NCBI RefSeq assembly: GCF_018294505.1
Contig: NC_057802.1
Location: 308,376,961-308,440,960 of the forward strand
Source of the DNA: Triticum aestivum
Taxonomy: Eukaryota > Streptophyta > Magnoliopsida > Poales > Poaceae
Length of the DNA: 64,000 nucleotides
Direction of reading: 5' to 3'
The position numbers were made by a program, and so were the translations under genes. The notes beneath the pieces were generated by a model. The model was not told where the DNA came from. It was given only the letters and a program-made list of their open reading frames with translations, and made no database searches. Numbering within the stretch: the first letter of the stretch is position 1; each line of letters opens with the position of its first letter. Positions 11,219 through 23,558 of this stretch are shown here, piece by piece.

Positions 11219-14118
11219 ATGAAGCTCCTATGCTGGAACATTAGGGGCTTCGGCAATCTAGGACGCCGACGCCAACTGGTTGATTACATACGGCAGGAAG
11301 ATATTGACATAGTAGGTCTTCAGGAGACGATCCGCCAGGACTTCTCCATTCAGGATTTACAAGGGCTCTCTCGTCACTCGTTCGCCTGGCAATGGTTGCC
11401 AGCGGCTGGGTTGTCTGGAGGGATCCTCCTGGGTGTCAGGGAGGATTTCTTCACAATCGAGGATATGGAACGCGGGGAATTTTTCCTTAATATGTCCATC
11501 ACCGACCGACGTGTGAACCTCATTTGGGAGGTGATCATTGTCTATGGCCCGGCTGATCACGGGCGGTTGGCTGCGTTCCTGACCGAGCTCCAGGATAAGG
11601 TTGAACGGTGCTCGACCCCAGTTGTAGTGGCGGGTGACTTCAACCTTATCAGACATGATGCAGACAAAAGTTCACCCAACATTGACCGGCAGCGTATGCG
11701 CATGTTCAACGATTCCATAGCAGAGATGGCCCTTCGTGAGATAGCCCGGGTAGGGGCTAGGTTCACTTGGACCAATAAACAGGTGGACCCTATTCGGAGT
11801 GTGCTGGATCGGGTTCTAGTGTCAGTACAGTGGGAGGTTATGTTCCCACTGTGTTCTCTGCGGGCGGTCACTCAGATTGGCTCCGACCACGTCCCACTGT
11901 TGTTTGCGTCAGGGGAAGGGTCTCCACCGCGGTCTAGGCAATTCCACTTCAAACCATCTTGGCTTCTGCAGCCAGGGTTCGTTGAGATGGTCCAGGACTG
12001 GTGGGTGCGGGCATCGCATTACCCGCCTAGAGCTTTCTGTGCCACTGACATCTGGCATCACTGCTCTAAAACCACTCGCCAGTTTATGAGGGACTGGGGC
12101 GCCAACCTTGGGGCCGCCTTGAGGTCCCACAAAGGGGTGCTATTGGACCAGATTAAGGCCCTTGACGTGACTGCTGACTCAGTCGGTCTGTCGGATGAAG
12201 ACTGGTTGCGGAGGTACTCCCTTGAATCCCTTATGGAGATCTTCAAGGGGGAGGAGCTGTTTTGGCAGCGCAGGGGGGGGGGCAAAAGTGGCTCTTACAA
12301 GGAGACTCTAATACCGCTTACTTTTAGGCAATCGCTAACGGGCGTCGCAGGAAGTGCTCCATCCCATGCCTCTGGGATGGAGACAACCTCCTGGAGCACC
12401 CGGATGAGATCAGGGCCCATGTTTACTCCTTTTTTAAGGGGCTCTTCTTGGCAGAACCCCGTGGAGGGGTTTCCTTGGCGGATGATTTTCGGCCCCTTGC
12501 GGACAGAGTCACCGATAATGAGAATGCGGATCTAAATACCCCATTTTCACCGGAAGAGGTGGGGAGGGCGATCACCTCTATGAAGGCAGGGTCGGCACCG
12601 GGGCCAGACGGCTTGCCGGTTGCCTTCTTCCAGAAATTCTGGAATGTCCTTAAACCTGTGATCATGCCTATGTTCCATGAATTCTATATTGGAACTTTTG
12701 ACATGGCGCGAATAAACTTTGGTGTTATTACCTTGATCCCTAAAGTAGTTGGGGCAACGGATATTTGCCAATTCAGACCTATCACAGTTATGAACGTCCT
12801 GGAGCGCATCTTCTCTAAAGTGTACGCGATTAGACTTGCCCCGATACCTAAGAGGATGAATCACCCACTTCAGACAGCTTTCCTAAAAGGGAGACGAATC
12901 CATGATGGGATTTTGTCCCTCCACGAGATTGTGCACGAGGTGCGATCACGTGGGCAGAAGGGTGTCTTCCTCAAGCTGGACTTCCAGAAAGCCTATCATC
13001 GGCTAGACTGGGACTTTCTGCAGCTAGTTATGCAGCGCAGAGGCTTCGATGTCAGATGGTGCAACTGGATTATGCAGTTGGTACGATCTGGCAAGACGGC
13101 TATTAACATTAACGGCGATGTGGGGCCATTCTTCGCATCTTTTGCAGGAGTGAAGCAAGGGGATCCGATATCTCCTCTTCTCTTCAATTTCACTATGGAC
13201 GCTCTGGCAAGCACCCTGGACAAAGCTAGGAGGGCCGGCCACCTCTCCGGCGTTGTTGGTCACCTCATTCCGGGAGGAGGGGTACCCATCTCCAATACGC
13301 CGATGACACCATGATTATGGTCAAGGGATCCGCCCTCGACATAGTTAATCTTAAGTTCCTACCCCTATGATTTGAGGCTATGTCGGGACTCAAGATTAAC
13401 TTTGACAAGAGCGAGGTCGTCTTCTTCGGATACCCCGCTGAGGAGCAACAGAGGATCACAGATAACTTGAATTGTAGACTAACCTCCTTTCCCACAACAT
13501 ATTTGGGGATGCCATTGGCTGACTCCAAGATCCTTTCTAGTGCATTAAATCCTCTGGTGGATCGAGTGGCTGGCCGGGCTGAACATTGGCGAGGACGGTT
13601 TACCTCCAAAGGGAGCAAATCGATCCTTATTAGTTCCAACCTAGCGAGCCTCCCCATGTTCATGATGGGGTGTGCATAGTGAATTCGACCGGGATCTCGC
13701 GAGGTTCTTTTGGCAGGCGATCAATGGCCGCCAAAAATACCACATGGTAAAATGGGCGGATATCTGCATGCCCAAGGACCATGGTGGTCTGCGCATCATT
13801 TCCTCCCGTCGGATGAATGTGGCGCTCATGTTGAGATGGGTATGGCGCATCTTACGAGGCAAGGGAGGATTATGGTTGCAACTCATTCAAGCGAAATACC
13901 TAAGGGGAGACCCGCTCTTAGCTTGCAACTGGGTGGAGGGCTCACAATTCTGGCAGGCCATCCAAAGGATCAAGGAGGAGATCCGCCTAGAGATCTCCTT
14001 CTCCTTGGGGAACGGGAAAGGGATCCAATTCTGGTTGGACCCCTGACTGAATGCTGAACCCCTCCGCATTTCTTTCCCGGGCCTATTCTCGATTTGTGTG
14101 GATCCGTCGGTCCTCGTG
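11219..14118 (+). pseudogene. LINE ORF2 (endonuclease and reverse transcriptase), broken, N-terminal part
   Basis: The ATG at 11219 opens an APE-type endonuclease: WNIRG at the start, LQET, then GDFN near 11634 and SDHVP near 11882. The reverse transcriptase follows in another frame (12448-13314), with motifs APGPDGLP, LDFQKAYH and KQGDPISPLL. The catalytic YADD lies at 13296-13307 in yet another frame. Visible breaks are a frameshift at a ten-G run (12273-12282), a TAG at 12325-12327, a frameshift just before YADD, a TGA at 13368-13370, a frame change near 13675 and a TGA at 14044-14046. ORF2p nicks target DNA and primes cDNA synthesis. The C-terminal part continues at 27291-28015. Confidence 0.9.
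14114..14118 (+). other. Target-site duplication TCGTG, left (element D)
   Basis: TCGTG stands before the 5' LTR and again at 27291-27295 after the 3' LTR. The LINE reading frame is continuous across the site if the insertion is ignored. Confidence 0.95.
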
Positions 14119-15189
14119 TGTGACAGCCTGGTTTTTGCCCTTTCTTATTTGCTTGAAATTTCATTTGGAAGTTTTTGAAACTTGGAGTCTCTAAATCTTT
14201 TCATTTGGACTTAAACACTTGGGCATCCTTGGCTTTCACCCAAGTGTTCACTTCTCTCCCAAACCATCACTTCACTTCTGATCCACCACAAAATAACCTT
14301 TGGAATATTTTTCTTAAATGAAAAATATTCATTTTCTCTCAAAAACCCTAAGCCAGATCTGTTTGCTTCAAGGCAACCCTAATTTTTATGGCTCAGAAAA
14401 TTCTAAGATAATTCACAAATATTCTAGGGACCCTAGGGCACCTCCCCGAGCAAAAATATTTCATCACTTTTTGGAATATTTTTGCTACAGAAAATCTTTT
14501 CTGTTCTGGACAGAAATAGTGGTTTCTACAGCAACTACCATTTTACTTGCTCCATTTGACATGAACTTTCTTGTGCATCTTTACCTTAGTAACTTATAAC
14601 TAGCCTCCAAAGCACAGCCTCAAACTCCCAGCCATTTGACCACAGTAACATCACAAAGTTACTGACCAGAAACTTACCTGGCTTGTAAAATCTTCTCTAC
14701 TGCACCTGGATCCAAACCAAACCGTGGTAAACTTCAAAACTACCACGAACAACATGCCAGACATGATTTTTGGACGAAGGCTGGCCTGAGGAGAGAGTTC
14801 GCGCGGTGACCACGCGTGTCCATGATGCCAGGCATGCGTGTCGACGCGCTCTGGGTGACGCCGAGCGCTCTGTTCGAGCGTGCTCGCTTCCCCCGCCTGC
14901 CCAACCATGCCAAACCCCGCCACCATCATCGTCTCGACGTCCTTAACTCCTCCCTGGCACTCGCCGACGCCGGAGGTCGCCGCAGCGAGCACGGGCAAGG
15001 TCCGGCCAGCCCAACAGTGCGGAGCGCACTGTGCTCGTCGCCATACCCTTGATAATGTGCTCGTCTCCGCTCGCCCACAGTGGCCGCGTGACCTCAGTCG
15101 CCTTCTACCCCTCTCACTAACGCCGCTCGTCGCCGGGCACCGTGGACAGGTGTCCACCGACGAAGCCCGAAGCACCCTCGCCGCTCGCC

Positions 15190-15197
15190 TATAAATA
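15190..15197 (+). promoter_or_regulatory. TATA box of element D 5' LTR
   Basis: TATAAATA is followed by GAGCCACC. It is conserved in the 3' LTR (24630-24637) and the solo LTR (56316-56323). Transcription would begin about 30 bases downstream. Confidence 0.7.
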
Positions 15198-16842
15198 GAG
15201 CCACCCCCAGCCTCCTCGAGCACCATCCAGCACTCACACACACCCCACGATCGAGTAGGAAGCCGTAGCCCGGCCGGGCAGGTCTCGGGCCGCCGTCCGC
15301 GAGCTCGAGTTCGCCGGCGATCCCCTCTGGTCGCCGCGGTAGCTCCAGCCCCTCCCAGGCCTGGGCGACCCCTCCAAGGCCTCCGCCTCTCTCCGTTGAG
15401 GCCATCTCACCCACTTGGAGCCTCTGGAGTGACCTCTGCTCGCCGTCTTCCTCAACTCCGGCGACCTCCACGTTCTGCCTCCGCTTGCGAGCTAGTTTCC
15501 GACACCGTCCGATCACCCCTAGCCACGCTACGGGTACGGGCAGGTGCGCCATCGTCCCCTCTCTCAATCCCCCTCTCATTTGGGCCAAGGAGCCCTCGTC
15601 GCCGGCGAGAGCTCCGGCGAAGCCGCGACCCTCTCTGTTTCTCTCTCCCTCTTCCCCCACCTGACTAGCAGGGCCCGCTAGTCAGCCACTCAGTACATGC
15701 GCGAAGCGGTACGAGTGGTGGCGCCCCTGGGCTTTACGCCTTCGACGTCACCCCCCAGCTGTTTCTTTTTATTCAAATTCATTTATATTCTAGAGAGCTT
15801 CAAACAATTTTAACTATTTAACCTTAAGTCCAAATGAGATGATTCTTTTTGCATTGTGTTCTTTGAAAGGAAATCTAACAGCTCACCAAAGATGAGATTT
15901 TTCTGAGCTGTTTAGAATTTCTGGTGAATTTCAGAAGTGTTCTTGATATTTTCTTTTTGTGTTTAAAATTATTTTCAGAAGGTGAGGCTTGTCTTGAGGA
16001 TCACTAGGAGGCTTGTGAACCTCATCTGCACTAAGGCAAGCCACAACAGCATTTTTATGATGCCATTTCAATATTTGTGATTTTCTCACTTAAATGAAAT
16101 GATTAACCCATGCATTTAAATAATTATTGAATTATTTGTATACTGTTAAGTATTGGTCAGTTGTTATGCTTGATTTACAGAATAGTTGAAACTAGTTTAA
16201 GTGGGTAAAGCAAGTTAAAATTTATTTGAGGTGATGTTAGAAATAATTTTGTTATGCATGTTAGTAATTATTTAAAGCTTTGTGTTTGCATTGTTAAATT
16301 GGTAAAAATTTGTTAGAAAATATTCTGTTAAATACTTGTTTAATCATATTACTTGTCTTACAGAATGTTCGAACCCAACTTAGTGATAAAGAAATTAAGA
16401 GTTGTTGATAATGATATCTTTTGGTCAAGCATATGAAAAATTTATCGGAGTTACTTTCTTGCGTAGGAAATTAATAAAACTTGTTGCAAAATATTTTGGT
16501 TAAGTTGTGAGTCATTTTGAGCAAGTAGAGTAATATGAGTTGTTGACGTTTATGCTTGGTGTGCATATGGATGACGTCGGTCATTTTTATCAATATGTGA
16601 TGAATGTGTGGTTTTGCATTTCATGGCATGCTATGACACCGGTCATTTTTATTTAAAAGCTAATCCTGAATATAACTCAACTTGAATATACCGTTGACTG
16701 GGTCATGGTGCCGCTGAATCGAGTTTCTTTCCAGTGCAACCACATTTGCCTTGTGGGAAGGCCTTGAGTCGGTCCATTGACACGGCCTCTGGTCGGTGCC
16801 TCCATCTAGGGAAGATTATGTCGTGTTTGCCCTGGCCCGGTA

Positions 16843-17513
16843 AGCACACATAATCTTGTGTGCTCGTTGATGAGATTATGGTACCGAGTCCCCGAGTGGG
16901 AGTGTTTTGACCACGACGGTGGTCGGGGTGTCTTTGGTAGACACGGGGCCACCTAGGACCAGCCCATTGGGGATTTGGGTCGGAGTGGCCGGGAGAGTGC
17001 TGTGGCAATGGAGGGGTTTTGTCGGAATGCCGTTGGTCCACCCGAATGGGAATGCGAGGCCATGGGTTCCGTGGTGTGGGTACAGTGTGCTACCTCTGCA
17101 TAGTGTATAATCTATCGATAGCCGAGTCCACGGTCACGGACACCTCGTACTAGGTCCCACCATGAGTCAACGTTTAATAAAAATTGCACACTAAGCTATG
17201 AACTTTGCATTGTCAATGGATGCCAAAAAGGCCATCGAGGTATTTGGGACCAAATGATGGTCGTGGTTGTGATCGCCGTAAGGATCACGAGTTGTTCTTG
17301 AGAAAGACCACTATGGTGGTGTGTTTGTGGTCCAGAGATGATCACAGTTGGTAAGCTGTCCTGAGGGACGTTCGGGCTTGATCACAGCATGTTGACATAT
17401 AATGTTGCATTAGTAATAATTGGTTAAATATCATGATATTTTTTGTCATTATGATTATGCTTGTTGTGAGCTTGCAAGTACATTCAATGTACTGACCTGG
17501 CGTGTCATGCCAG
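16843..17513 (+). other. Row of short perfect hairpins in the LTR (structured leader)
   Basis: Perfect stems: 8 bp at 16843-16864 (AGCACACA/TGTGTGCT); 6 bp at 16909-16924 (GACCAC/GTGGTC); 6 bp at 16928-16944 (GTGTCT/AGACAC); 6 bp at 17269-17288 (GTGATC/GATCAC); 5 bp at 17307-17320; 4 bp at 17358-17369; 7 bp at 17477-17493 (AGTACAT/ATGTACT); 5 bp at 17497-17513 (CTGGC/GCCAG). All lie between the TATA box and AATAAA, so they would be in the RNA. Nearly all are kept in the other two LTR copies. In the solo LTR the 17269 stem is disrupted. Confidence 0.6.
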
Positions 17514-17741
17514 ATTTCAGGAAGTTCTCGTTGGAAAGGAGCACTGTTCGAGTCTAGATCGTGTCCACATCAGTGTCCCTGTGATATGGAGCTTCCGCTA
17601 CGACGTTATTCCGCTGCCACGTAGTTGTTCGAGTCGAGGCCCCTTTATGTTCACCAAATAATGTACATATTGTTCTGCCGCACCGAGTGTGCCGCTTGGC
17701 CTCGACCATTGTTGTAATATGAACTATGTTCCGCTAGCATC

Positions 17742-17747
17742 AATAAA
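17742..17747 (+). terminator. Polyadenylation-like signal of element D LTR
   Basis: AATAAA lies 100 bases before the LTR end and is preserved in all three LTR copies. It is the likely 3' end signal when it acts in the 3' LTR. Confidence 0.5.
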
Positions 17748-17852
17748 GCGGTTGTTTTCTGTACCAATATGTTGTGTGTTGCCAGAAGACATGATCTCTG
17801 GGCTGGCAATGCAGGGTAAACCGGTCGCTCTGAGCCGGGGTGCCACAGCGGT

Positions 17853-17864
17853 TGGTATCAGAGC
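17853..17864 (+). other. Primer binding site of element D (tRNA-Met type)
   Basis: TGGTATCAGAGC begins five bases after the LTR end and is complementary to the initiator tRNA-Met. Confidence 0.9.
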
Positions 17865-18016
17865 CGCGTTGACTGTAGGACACGCTAGACTACGACGTGT
17901 TAGCTGGACGCTAGACACGAGTAAATGTGAGTGTCGGTAGCAGTTATAGCTGGTTGTTGCATTGTAGTCATTTGATTATTATTTTTATGCTAACCTGTTA
18001 ATTGTTGTGAGTGTAG

Positions 18017-18829
18017 ATGGCTCCGGTGCCGTATCCGTGCCAGTTGCAGTTGATGCCGTACACGTCACCGCACCTTCTCCGCAACGTGTGGCATCGGCTG
18101 TACCCTCACGGAGACGAACCAGTCTACCATGTGTACCGGGAGCGTCTAGCAGACTCAGTGTATGAGTATCACGCAGTGGTTACTCTGCGCACCAGTTCCG
18201 ATTCCGGCTCTTACACTCGCACTTCTCGGAGCGGTTACGCCTCCACCGCTTCTCAGGCTGTCCAGTTTGCCGCATTTGAGGTCGTTGTCGAGCTTCGTTA
18301 TACCGAGGTTCAAATGCAGCATCACCCAGGATTCTATTACTACCCATCTCTGCACGACAACGGTCATGTCCGTTTTCCTCTCGTTAACCCGGAGTCTGAT
18401 AGTGTTGCTAGCCATCTTGCTCGCTATATCACTGCTAGCTATCTGATGATCCGCGAGCTGGGTCGAGAGCTGACTCATGCCCGTACTGCTTTAGCCGCTA
18501 CCTTGGTCACTACTAGATCCACCACTACTTCATCCTCACTGGGATTTACCCCTTATGTCCCAGTTAGCTCTAGCTCCCCTATTTCGCCGGTTACTCCCCC
18601 GAGTAGCACAGGCGTTCCGGCCGTGAACCCTCTCAGTACTCCTGCCGAGTGGGTCTCAATTCTTGCTACTCCTGCAGCCCCGATGCTTCATCCTACCCCT
18701 GCCCCTGAGGGAGAGCCCTCGAGGCAGCGTCGTCATGTTACCTTTAACCCGGAGGTTTCCGTTAACCACGTCAGTTCGGGATCTGAGACCGCTTCAGGGG
18801 AGGACACCGCAGCACCAGCAGAGCAGTAG
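18017..18829 (+). CDS. Extra ORF before gag in element D; possible dsRNA-binding-like fold
   Basis: This is an intact 270-codon frame, ATG at 18017 and TAG at 18827-18829, between PBS and gag in the same orientation. I do not recognise a named family. Residues about 18-100 read as helix (LLRNVWHRLY), strand (VYHVYRERL), strand (YEYHAVVTLR), strand and a long Ala-rich helix (TASQAVQFAAFEVVVELR). That is the alpha-beta-beta-beta-alpha order of a double-stranded-RNA-binding motif, without the classic basic loop. The rest is Ser/Thr/Pro-rich and acidic at the C-terminus. It is open although gag-pol next to it is broken. The function is unknown; the fold is a hypothesis. Confidence 0.6.
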   Translation: MAPVPYPCQLQLMPYTSPHLLRNVWHRLYPHGDEPVYHVYRERLADSVYEYHAVVTLRTSSDSGSYTRTSRSGYASTASQAVQFAAFEVVVELRYTEVQMQHHPGFYYYPSLHDNGHVRFPLVNPESDSVASHLARYITASYLMIRELGRELTHARTALAATLVTTRSTTTSSSLGFTPYVPVSSSSPISPVTPPSSTGVPAVNPLSTPAEWVSILATPAAPMLHPTPAPEGEPSRQRRHVTFNPEVSVNHVSSGSETASGEDTAAPAEQ

Positions 18830-19090
18830 TGTCTTTGAGTATTCGCAGTCGTCTAGATGGTGTACGGATGTAGTTGTACGAGTCATGATGCTTCATGTAT
18901 GAGAGTAGTGGAACCAGTCAGGTTGTTAAATTTTCATGTATGAGTCTATGTATAATTATGATGGGACTTTAATCGTCGTATTCTCTTCGCTCTTTTGTCT
19001 TTTTCGAGAATTGTTGCTGGCTTTTCCCCAATTTTATTCTTGGATGTATCTCATCTCGATTTCGTTGCCTTGGAAATAATACTCAATAGG

Positions 19091-22000
19091 ATGACGCGGG
19101 GAGGCGGCAGTAGCAACGTTCGTGAGGGAACTCCTGTTCGTCGTTCCGCACGACAGGCAGGATATTCTCCTGAGCCGTACATTCAGCCACCACCTCCTCC
19201 GCCTGATCCTCCCTCCACCGAGCAAGTTCTGCGTATGTTTGAAGAAAAAAAGAACAATGATCTGATTGAAATATTGAGAAGTGTGCAAGCTATAGTTGGA
19301 CAAAATGGAAATCCGAATGGTCATCACTCAAAGCTGTCAGATTTTCAGAGGACCAATCCACCCAATTTCAGTCAGGTTGTTGACCCATTGGATGTAGACG
19401 ATTGGTTGCGCACCATGGAGAAAAAGCTTGAGATCGCCCGTACTGAAGGAAATGATAAAGTCCCATTTGCAACCCATTACCTTGAAGGCGCAGCTGCCAT
19501 ATGGTGGGAAAATACAAAAGCCATGTGGTCGATTGATGAGGAAGTCACTTGGGAAAAATTCAAGGATAAGTTCCGCAAATATCACATCCCTACTGGAGTT
19601 ATGAAGGCCAAGCAGCGTGAATTTCTCGCGCTTGTCCAAGGAAATCAATCTATGGCTGAGTATCTGCAAAAATTCAATCATCTGGCCCGTTACTCTCTGT
19701 ATGACGTAGCCACCGAAGAAAGGAAGATGGACAGATTTCTTGGAGGTTTAAATCCGCAACTTCGGTGTGCTCTCAGTATGTTTGATTTCACGGATTTCCA
19801 AACTCTGGTAGACAAGGCATTCATTGCTGAACGGGAACACAAGCTTATATCAGATAATAGGCCTGTTAATGACAATAAGCGCAAGTTTGAGCCAAAGAAG
19901 GATGGGCAACCTATGCAAAAGGCTCGTACCTGGCAGCAGACTCAGGTGGAATACCGGCCAAATTGGCAGCAGAATGTTAACAAGACCACCACTCAAGTCA
20001 AGAATGTTGTGGCCAATCCAATGCATGAGGAGCGGCAGCGCAATAATTCTTGTTTCACTTGCGGGCAGCCCGGACATTATGCCAAACAGTGCCCCAAGAA
20101 CCACAAGGTGAATGCGCTGAGCAGGCCACAAGTCAACTTTATGGAGTCAGGGCCAACCCAGCAAAACTTCACTGGGCACGTGAATCATATCTCCGCCGAT
20201 GAATCCCAAGAGAAGCCAGAAGTCATCATTGGTATGTTTTCTGTTAATGACATACCTGCAGTAATTTTATTTGACTCTGGGGCTTCCCATTCTTTTATTT
20301 CTCGGAGTTTTGCCGCCCAAAACAATTTTCCTTGCACAATTTTGGGCAAAAATATGCTAGTACAATCCCCGGGATCTATAATCAAGAGCAATCTAGTCTG
20401 CCGTGATCTGGAGATCAATATCAACGGGGTCCACTTTCCAACATCTCTGATAATCATTGAGTCTGAACAGTTGGATATTATATTGGGAATGAATTGGCTG
20501 ACCAAATATCAAGTTTGTATAAACTGCGCAACCCGAAAAGTCAATTTAACCAGTCTGAATGGGCAGCTCACCAAATTCTATGCTCGCAAGCATATACCCA
20601 AGCCAGAACTAGTGTGCATTGCTGTGGTCGAATTGGAATTTATTCCTGTGGTTAGTGAGTACCCTGATGTGTTTCCAGAAGAACTGCCAGGCATGCCACC
20701 AGATCGGGAACTGGAATTTGCCATAGATCTTGTGCCGAGAACCGCACCATTATACAAGAAGTATTACCGGATGCCCTCATCAGAATTAGTGGAACTAAAG
20801 AAACAGCTTGACGAATTACTCCGGAAAGGTTATATTCGTCCCAGCTCTTCACCGTGGGGGTCACCTGCAATCTTCGTGGGTAAAAAGGATGGCAGTCTCC
20901 GTATGTGCATAGATTATCGCCAGCTGAATGAGGTCACCATCAAAAATAAATACCCACTGCCAAGGATTGATGATCTGTTCGATCAGCTTAGTGGGGCTAA
21001 AGTATTCTCAAAAATCGATTTACGGACCGGGTATCATCAGCTCAAGATTAAAACAGAAGATATTCCTAAGACCGCATTCACTACACGATGGTCTTTACGA
21101 ATATACTTTGATGTCCTTTGGTCTCACCAATGCCCCTGCCTTCTTCATGCATATGATGAACAAGGTGTTCATGGGCTTCCTCGACAAATTTGTGGTAGTC
21201 TTTATCGACGACATCCTCATTTACTCCAAGAGTGAAGAAGAGCATAAGGATCACCTCCGGGCAGTGCTACAACGGCTCCGCAACCATCAGCTATACGCCA
21301 AGTTCAGTAAGTGCAAATTTTGGCTCAAGCAAGTTGGGTTTCTCGGGCATGTACTATCCGCCGAAGGCATAGCCGTGGACCCAAGCAAAGTAAAGGATGT
21401 GCTCGATTGGGTACCGCCCACGACTATAACACAGATCCGGAGTTTCCTTGGATTAGCTGGATACTATCGTCGTTTCATTGAAGGGTTTTCCAAAATTGCT
21501 AAACCTATGACGGAACTGCTCAAAAAGGATACAAAGTTTGAGTGGACCAAGGACTGTGAGAAGAGTTTTTATGAGCTAAAGACGCGTCTGACAACTGCAC
21601 CCGTATTGACTCTTCCAGACATTTATCGCAGCTTCAACGTGTACTGCGATGCCTCCAGACAAGGTATTGGTTGTGTATTGATGCAAGACGGCAAGGTAGT
21701 AGCCTATGCATCACGACAACTACGACCACATGAGGGAAATTATCCTACTCATGATTTGGAATTGGCTGCAGTGGTTCATGCATTAAAAATTTGGAGACAC
21801 TATCTCATTGGAAAAAGGTGCCAAATTTTTACCGACCACAAAAGCCTCAAGTACATCTTCACTCAGCCAGATTTAAATCTCCGTCAGCGAAGATGGTTAG
21901 AGTTGGTCAAGGATTATGACCTTGGAATAAATTACCATCCAGGAAAGGCCAACGTCGTTGCCGATGCGCTCAGTCGAAAGCCCGTCAGCTTAAATGTCAT

Positions 22001-23546
22001 GTTAAAATCATTGCCTACCGAACTTCAGGAGGAGATCGCTCAGCTCAACTTGGTCATCGTGGATGCTGGCCTCACTAATATTTTGGAAGTTACCCCCACA
22101 CTTGAGATGGAAATCCACAAGGCCCAGCCAGATGACGCCAAGCTACAAAAACATGCAAGGCAGCCCCCAGATTTCTTCAAGGACAACTTCGGTACCCTCC
22201 GATTCCGTGGACGAATTTGTGTACCAAATCAACCGGACTTGAAGAGGAAAATGTTGTCAGAAGCACACGAATCCTCGTATTCCATTCATCTGGGAAGTAC
22301 GAAAATGTATGAAGACCTTAAACAAATATTCTGGTGGAATGGGATGAAGAAAGACATTGCCTATTTTGTAGCCTGTTGCGACATATGCAACAAGGTGAAA
22401 GCAGAGCATCAGAAGCGAGCCGGACTTCTCCAACCACTGCCAGTTTCACAATGGAAATGGGATGATGTTTGCATGGACGTCATCACCGGATTGCCTAGGA
22501 CTCAGCGAGGCAAAGACGCAATCTGGGTTATAGTGGACACCCTAACCAAGGTTGCTCATTTCATCCCGGTCAGCACCAGATACAGAGCAAATGAACTGGC
22601 GCAACTGTATGTATCCAGAATCGTCAGTCTGCATGGGGTACCCTGGACTATCACTTCCGACCGAGGTTCTTTGTTTACCTCCACTTTCTGGTCCCGCCTC
22701 CATCAAGCCTTGGGGACAGCACTAAAATATAGTACTGCTTATCACCCCCAGACGGACGGTCAGACAGAGCGAGTAAATCAAATACTCGAAGATATGTTGC
22801 AAGCCTGTGTGCTAGCCAATGGGGCGAACTGGGAGGATTGCTTGCCATACGCCGAGTTCTCGTATAACAACAGTTTCCAGACCAGTCTAAAGATGTCACC
22901 CTATGAAGCTCTGTATGGTTGTAAGTACCGCACTCCTCTAAATTGGTCTCAAGCTGGAGATAGCCATATCTTCGGAACCGATCTCATGATGGAAGCCGAG
23001 AAACAAGTCAGGGAAATCAGAGACCGACTCCAATTGGCCAAATCCCGTCAGAAGAGTTATTATGATGCAAAGCACCGGCAGGTCAGTTTTGAACCCGGAG
23101 AACATGTGTACCTCTGAGTCACTCCTATGAAAGGAGTTAAGCGATTTCAGACTTGTGGAAAGCTGGCACCCAGATTCATTGGTCCATTCTCAATTATGTC
23201 TCGAGTGGGTACGGTTGCATACCAACTGGAACTACCCCCGGAGTTGTCAGAAATACACAATGTGTTCCATGTTTCGCGATTGAGACGATGCATATCCCCG
23301 CCTGAGAAAAGGACTGCAATGGCTGAGATAGAATTGGCAAAGGATTTAACTTATGAAGAAAGACCGTCCAAAATTTTGGATCAAGTGGAAATGTTCACTC
23401 GCAGCAAAGTCAGAATTTTTTTCAAAGTTCAGTGGGAGCATCACACCGAGTCAGAAGCAACTTGGGAGCAGGAAGAGTTCCTTAAGAGTCAGTATCCAGA
23501 GTGGTTTTCCCAAGCAACCGAATCTCGAGGACGAGATTCATTCTAA
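19091..23546 (+). pseudogene. gag-pol: Gag-pol polyprotein of chromovirus D, broken
   Basis: The ATG at 19091 is chosen because the longer open frame starts at a non-ATG codon. In order: retrotransposon gag; CCHC knuckle ([14 protein letters not shown], about 20053-20094); protease with DSGASHSF (about 20275); reverse transcriptase with [15 protein letters not shown] and FIDDILIYS (about 21200); RNase H; integrase with an HHCC zinc finger (near 22260-22395) and a DDE core (D in VDTLTK, D in TSDRGS, E in QTERVN). The end carries a chromodomain-like segment (about 23395-23510). Two breaks are visible: a frameshift near 21089 in RT, consistent with a 2-base deletion, and an in-frame TGA at 23115-23117 (probably once CGA). 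The polyprotein would give particles, cDNA and integration. Confidence 0.93.
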
Positions 23547-23558
23547 GTGGGGGAGGTT
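23546..23558 (+). other. Polypurine tract, element D
   Basis: The purine-rich AAGTGGGGGAGGT lies just after the gag-pol stop and directly before the 3' LTR start. Confidence 0.85.

Larger units (their letters stand above)
9058..14118 (+). mobile_element. LINE (L1-type non-LTR retrotransposon), 5'-truncated, left part
   Basis: ORF1 with a zinc knuckle and ORF2 with endonuclease and reverse transcriptase are in the standard order. The reading frame of ORF1 is open right to the boundary at 9058 with no ATG. This shows 5' truncation inside ORF1, as is common for LINEs. The element is interrupted at 14119 by chromovirus D and resumes at 27291. The 5-bp sequence TCGTG is duplicated at the two junctions. 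Confidence 0.9.
14119..17847 (+). repeat. 5' LTR, element D (3729 bp)
   Basis: It starts TGTGACAGCC and ends GTGCCACA. It contains a TATA box at 15190-15197, a GC-rich region after it, and an AATAAA at 17742-17747. The repeated RNA region (R) would thus be about 2.5 kb. A dense series of short hairpins lies at 16843-17513. Several GC-rich open frames occur in all three LTR copies, but none has a recognisable protein. Confidence 0.95.

Noticed and set aside
14651..15668. Several GC-rich open frames on both strands in the element D LTR (repeated at 24091-25123 and 55943-56793)
   Set aside because: They fall in the transcribed GC-rich part of an LTR, overlap in many frames, and differ in length between the three copies. 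No recognisable protein.
16703..17110. Open frames on both strands in the hairpin region of the LTR
   Set aside because: They coincide with the inverted repeats, which keep opposite strands open together. Not supported as genes.
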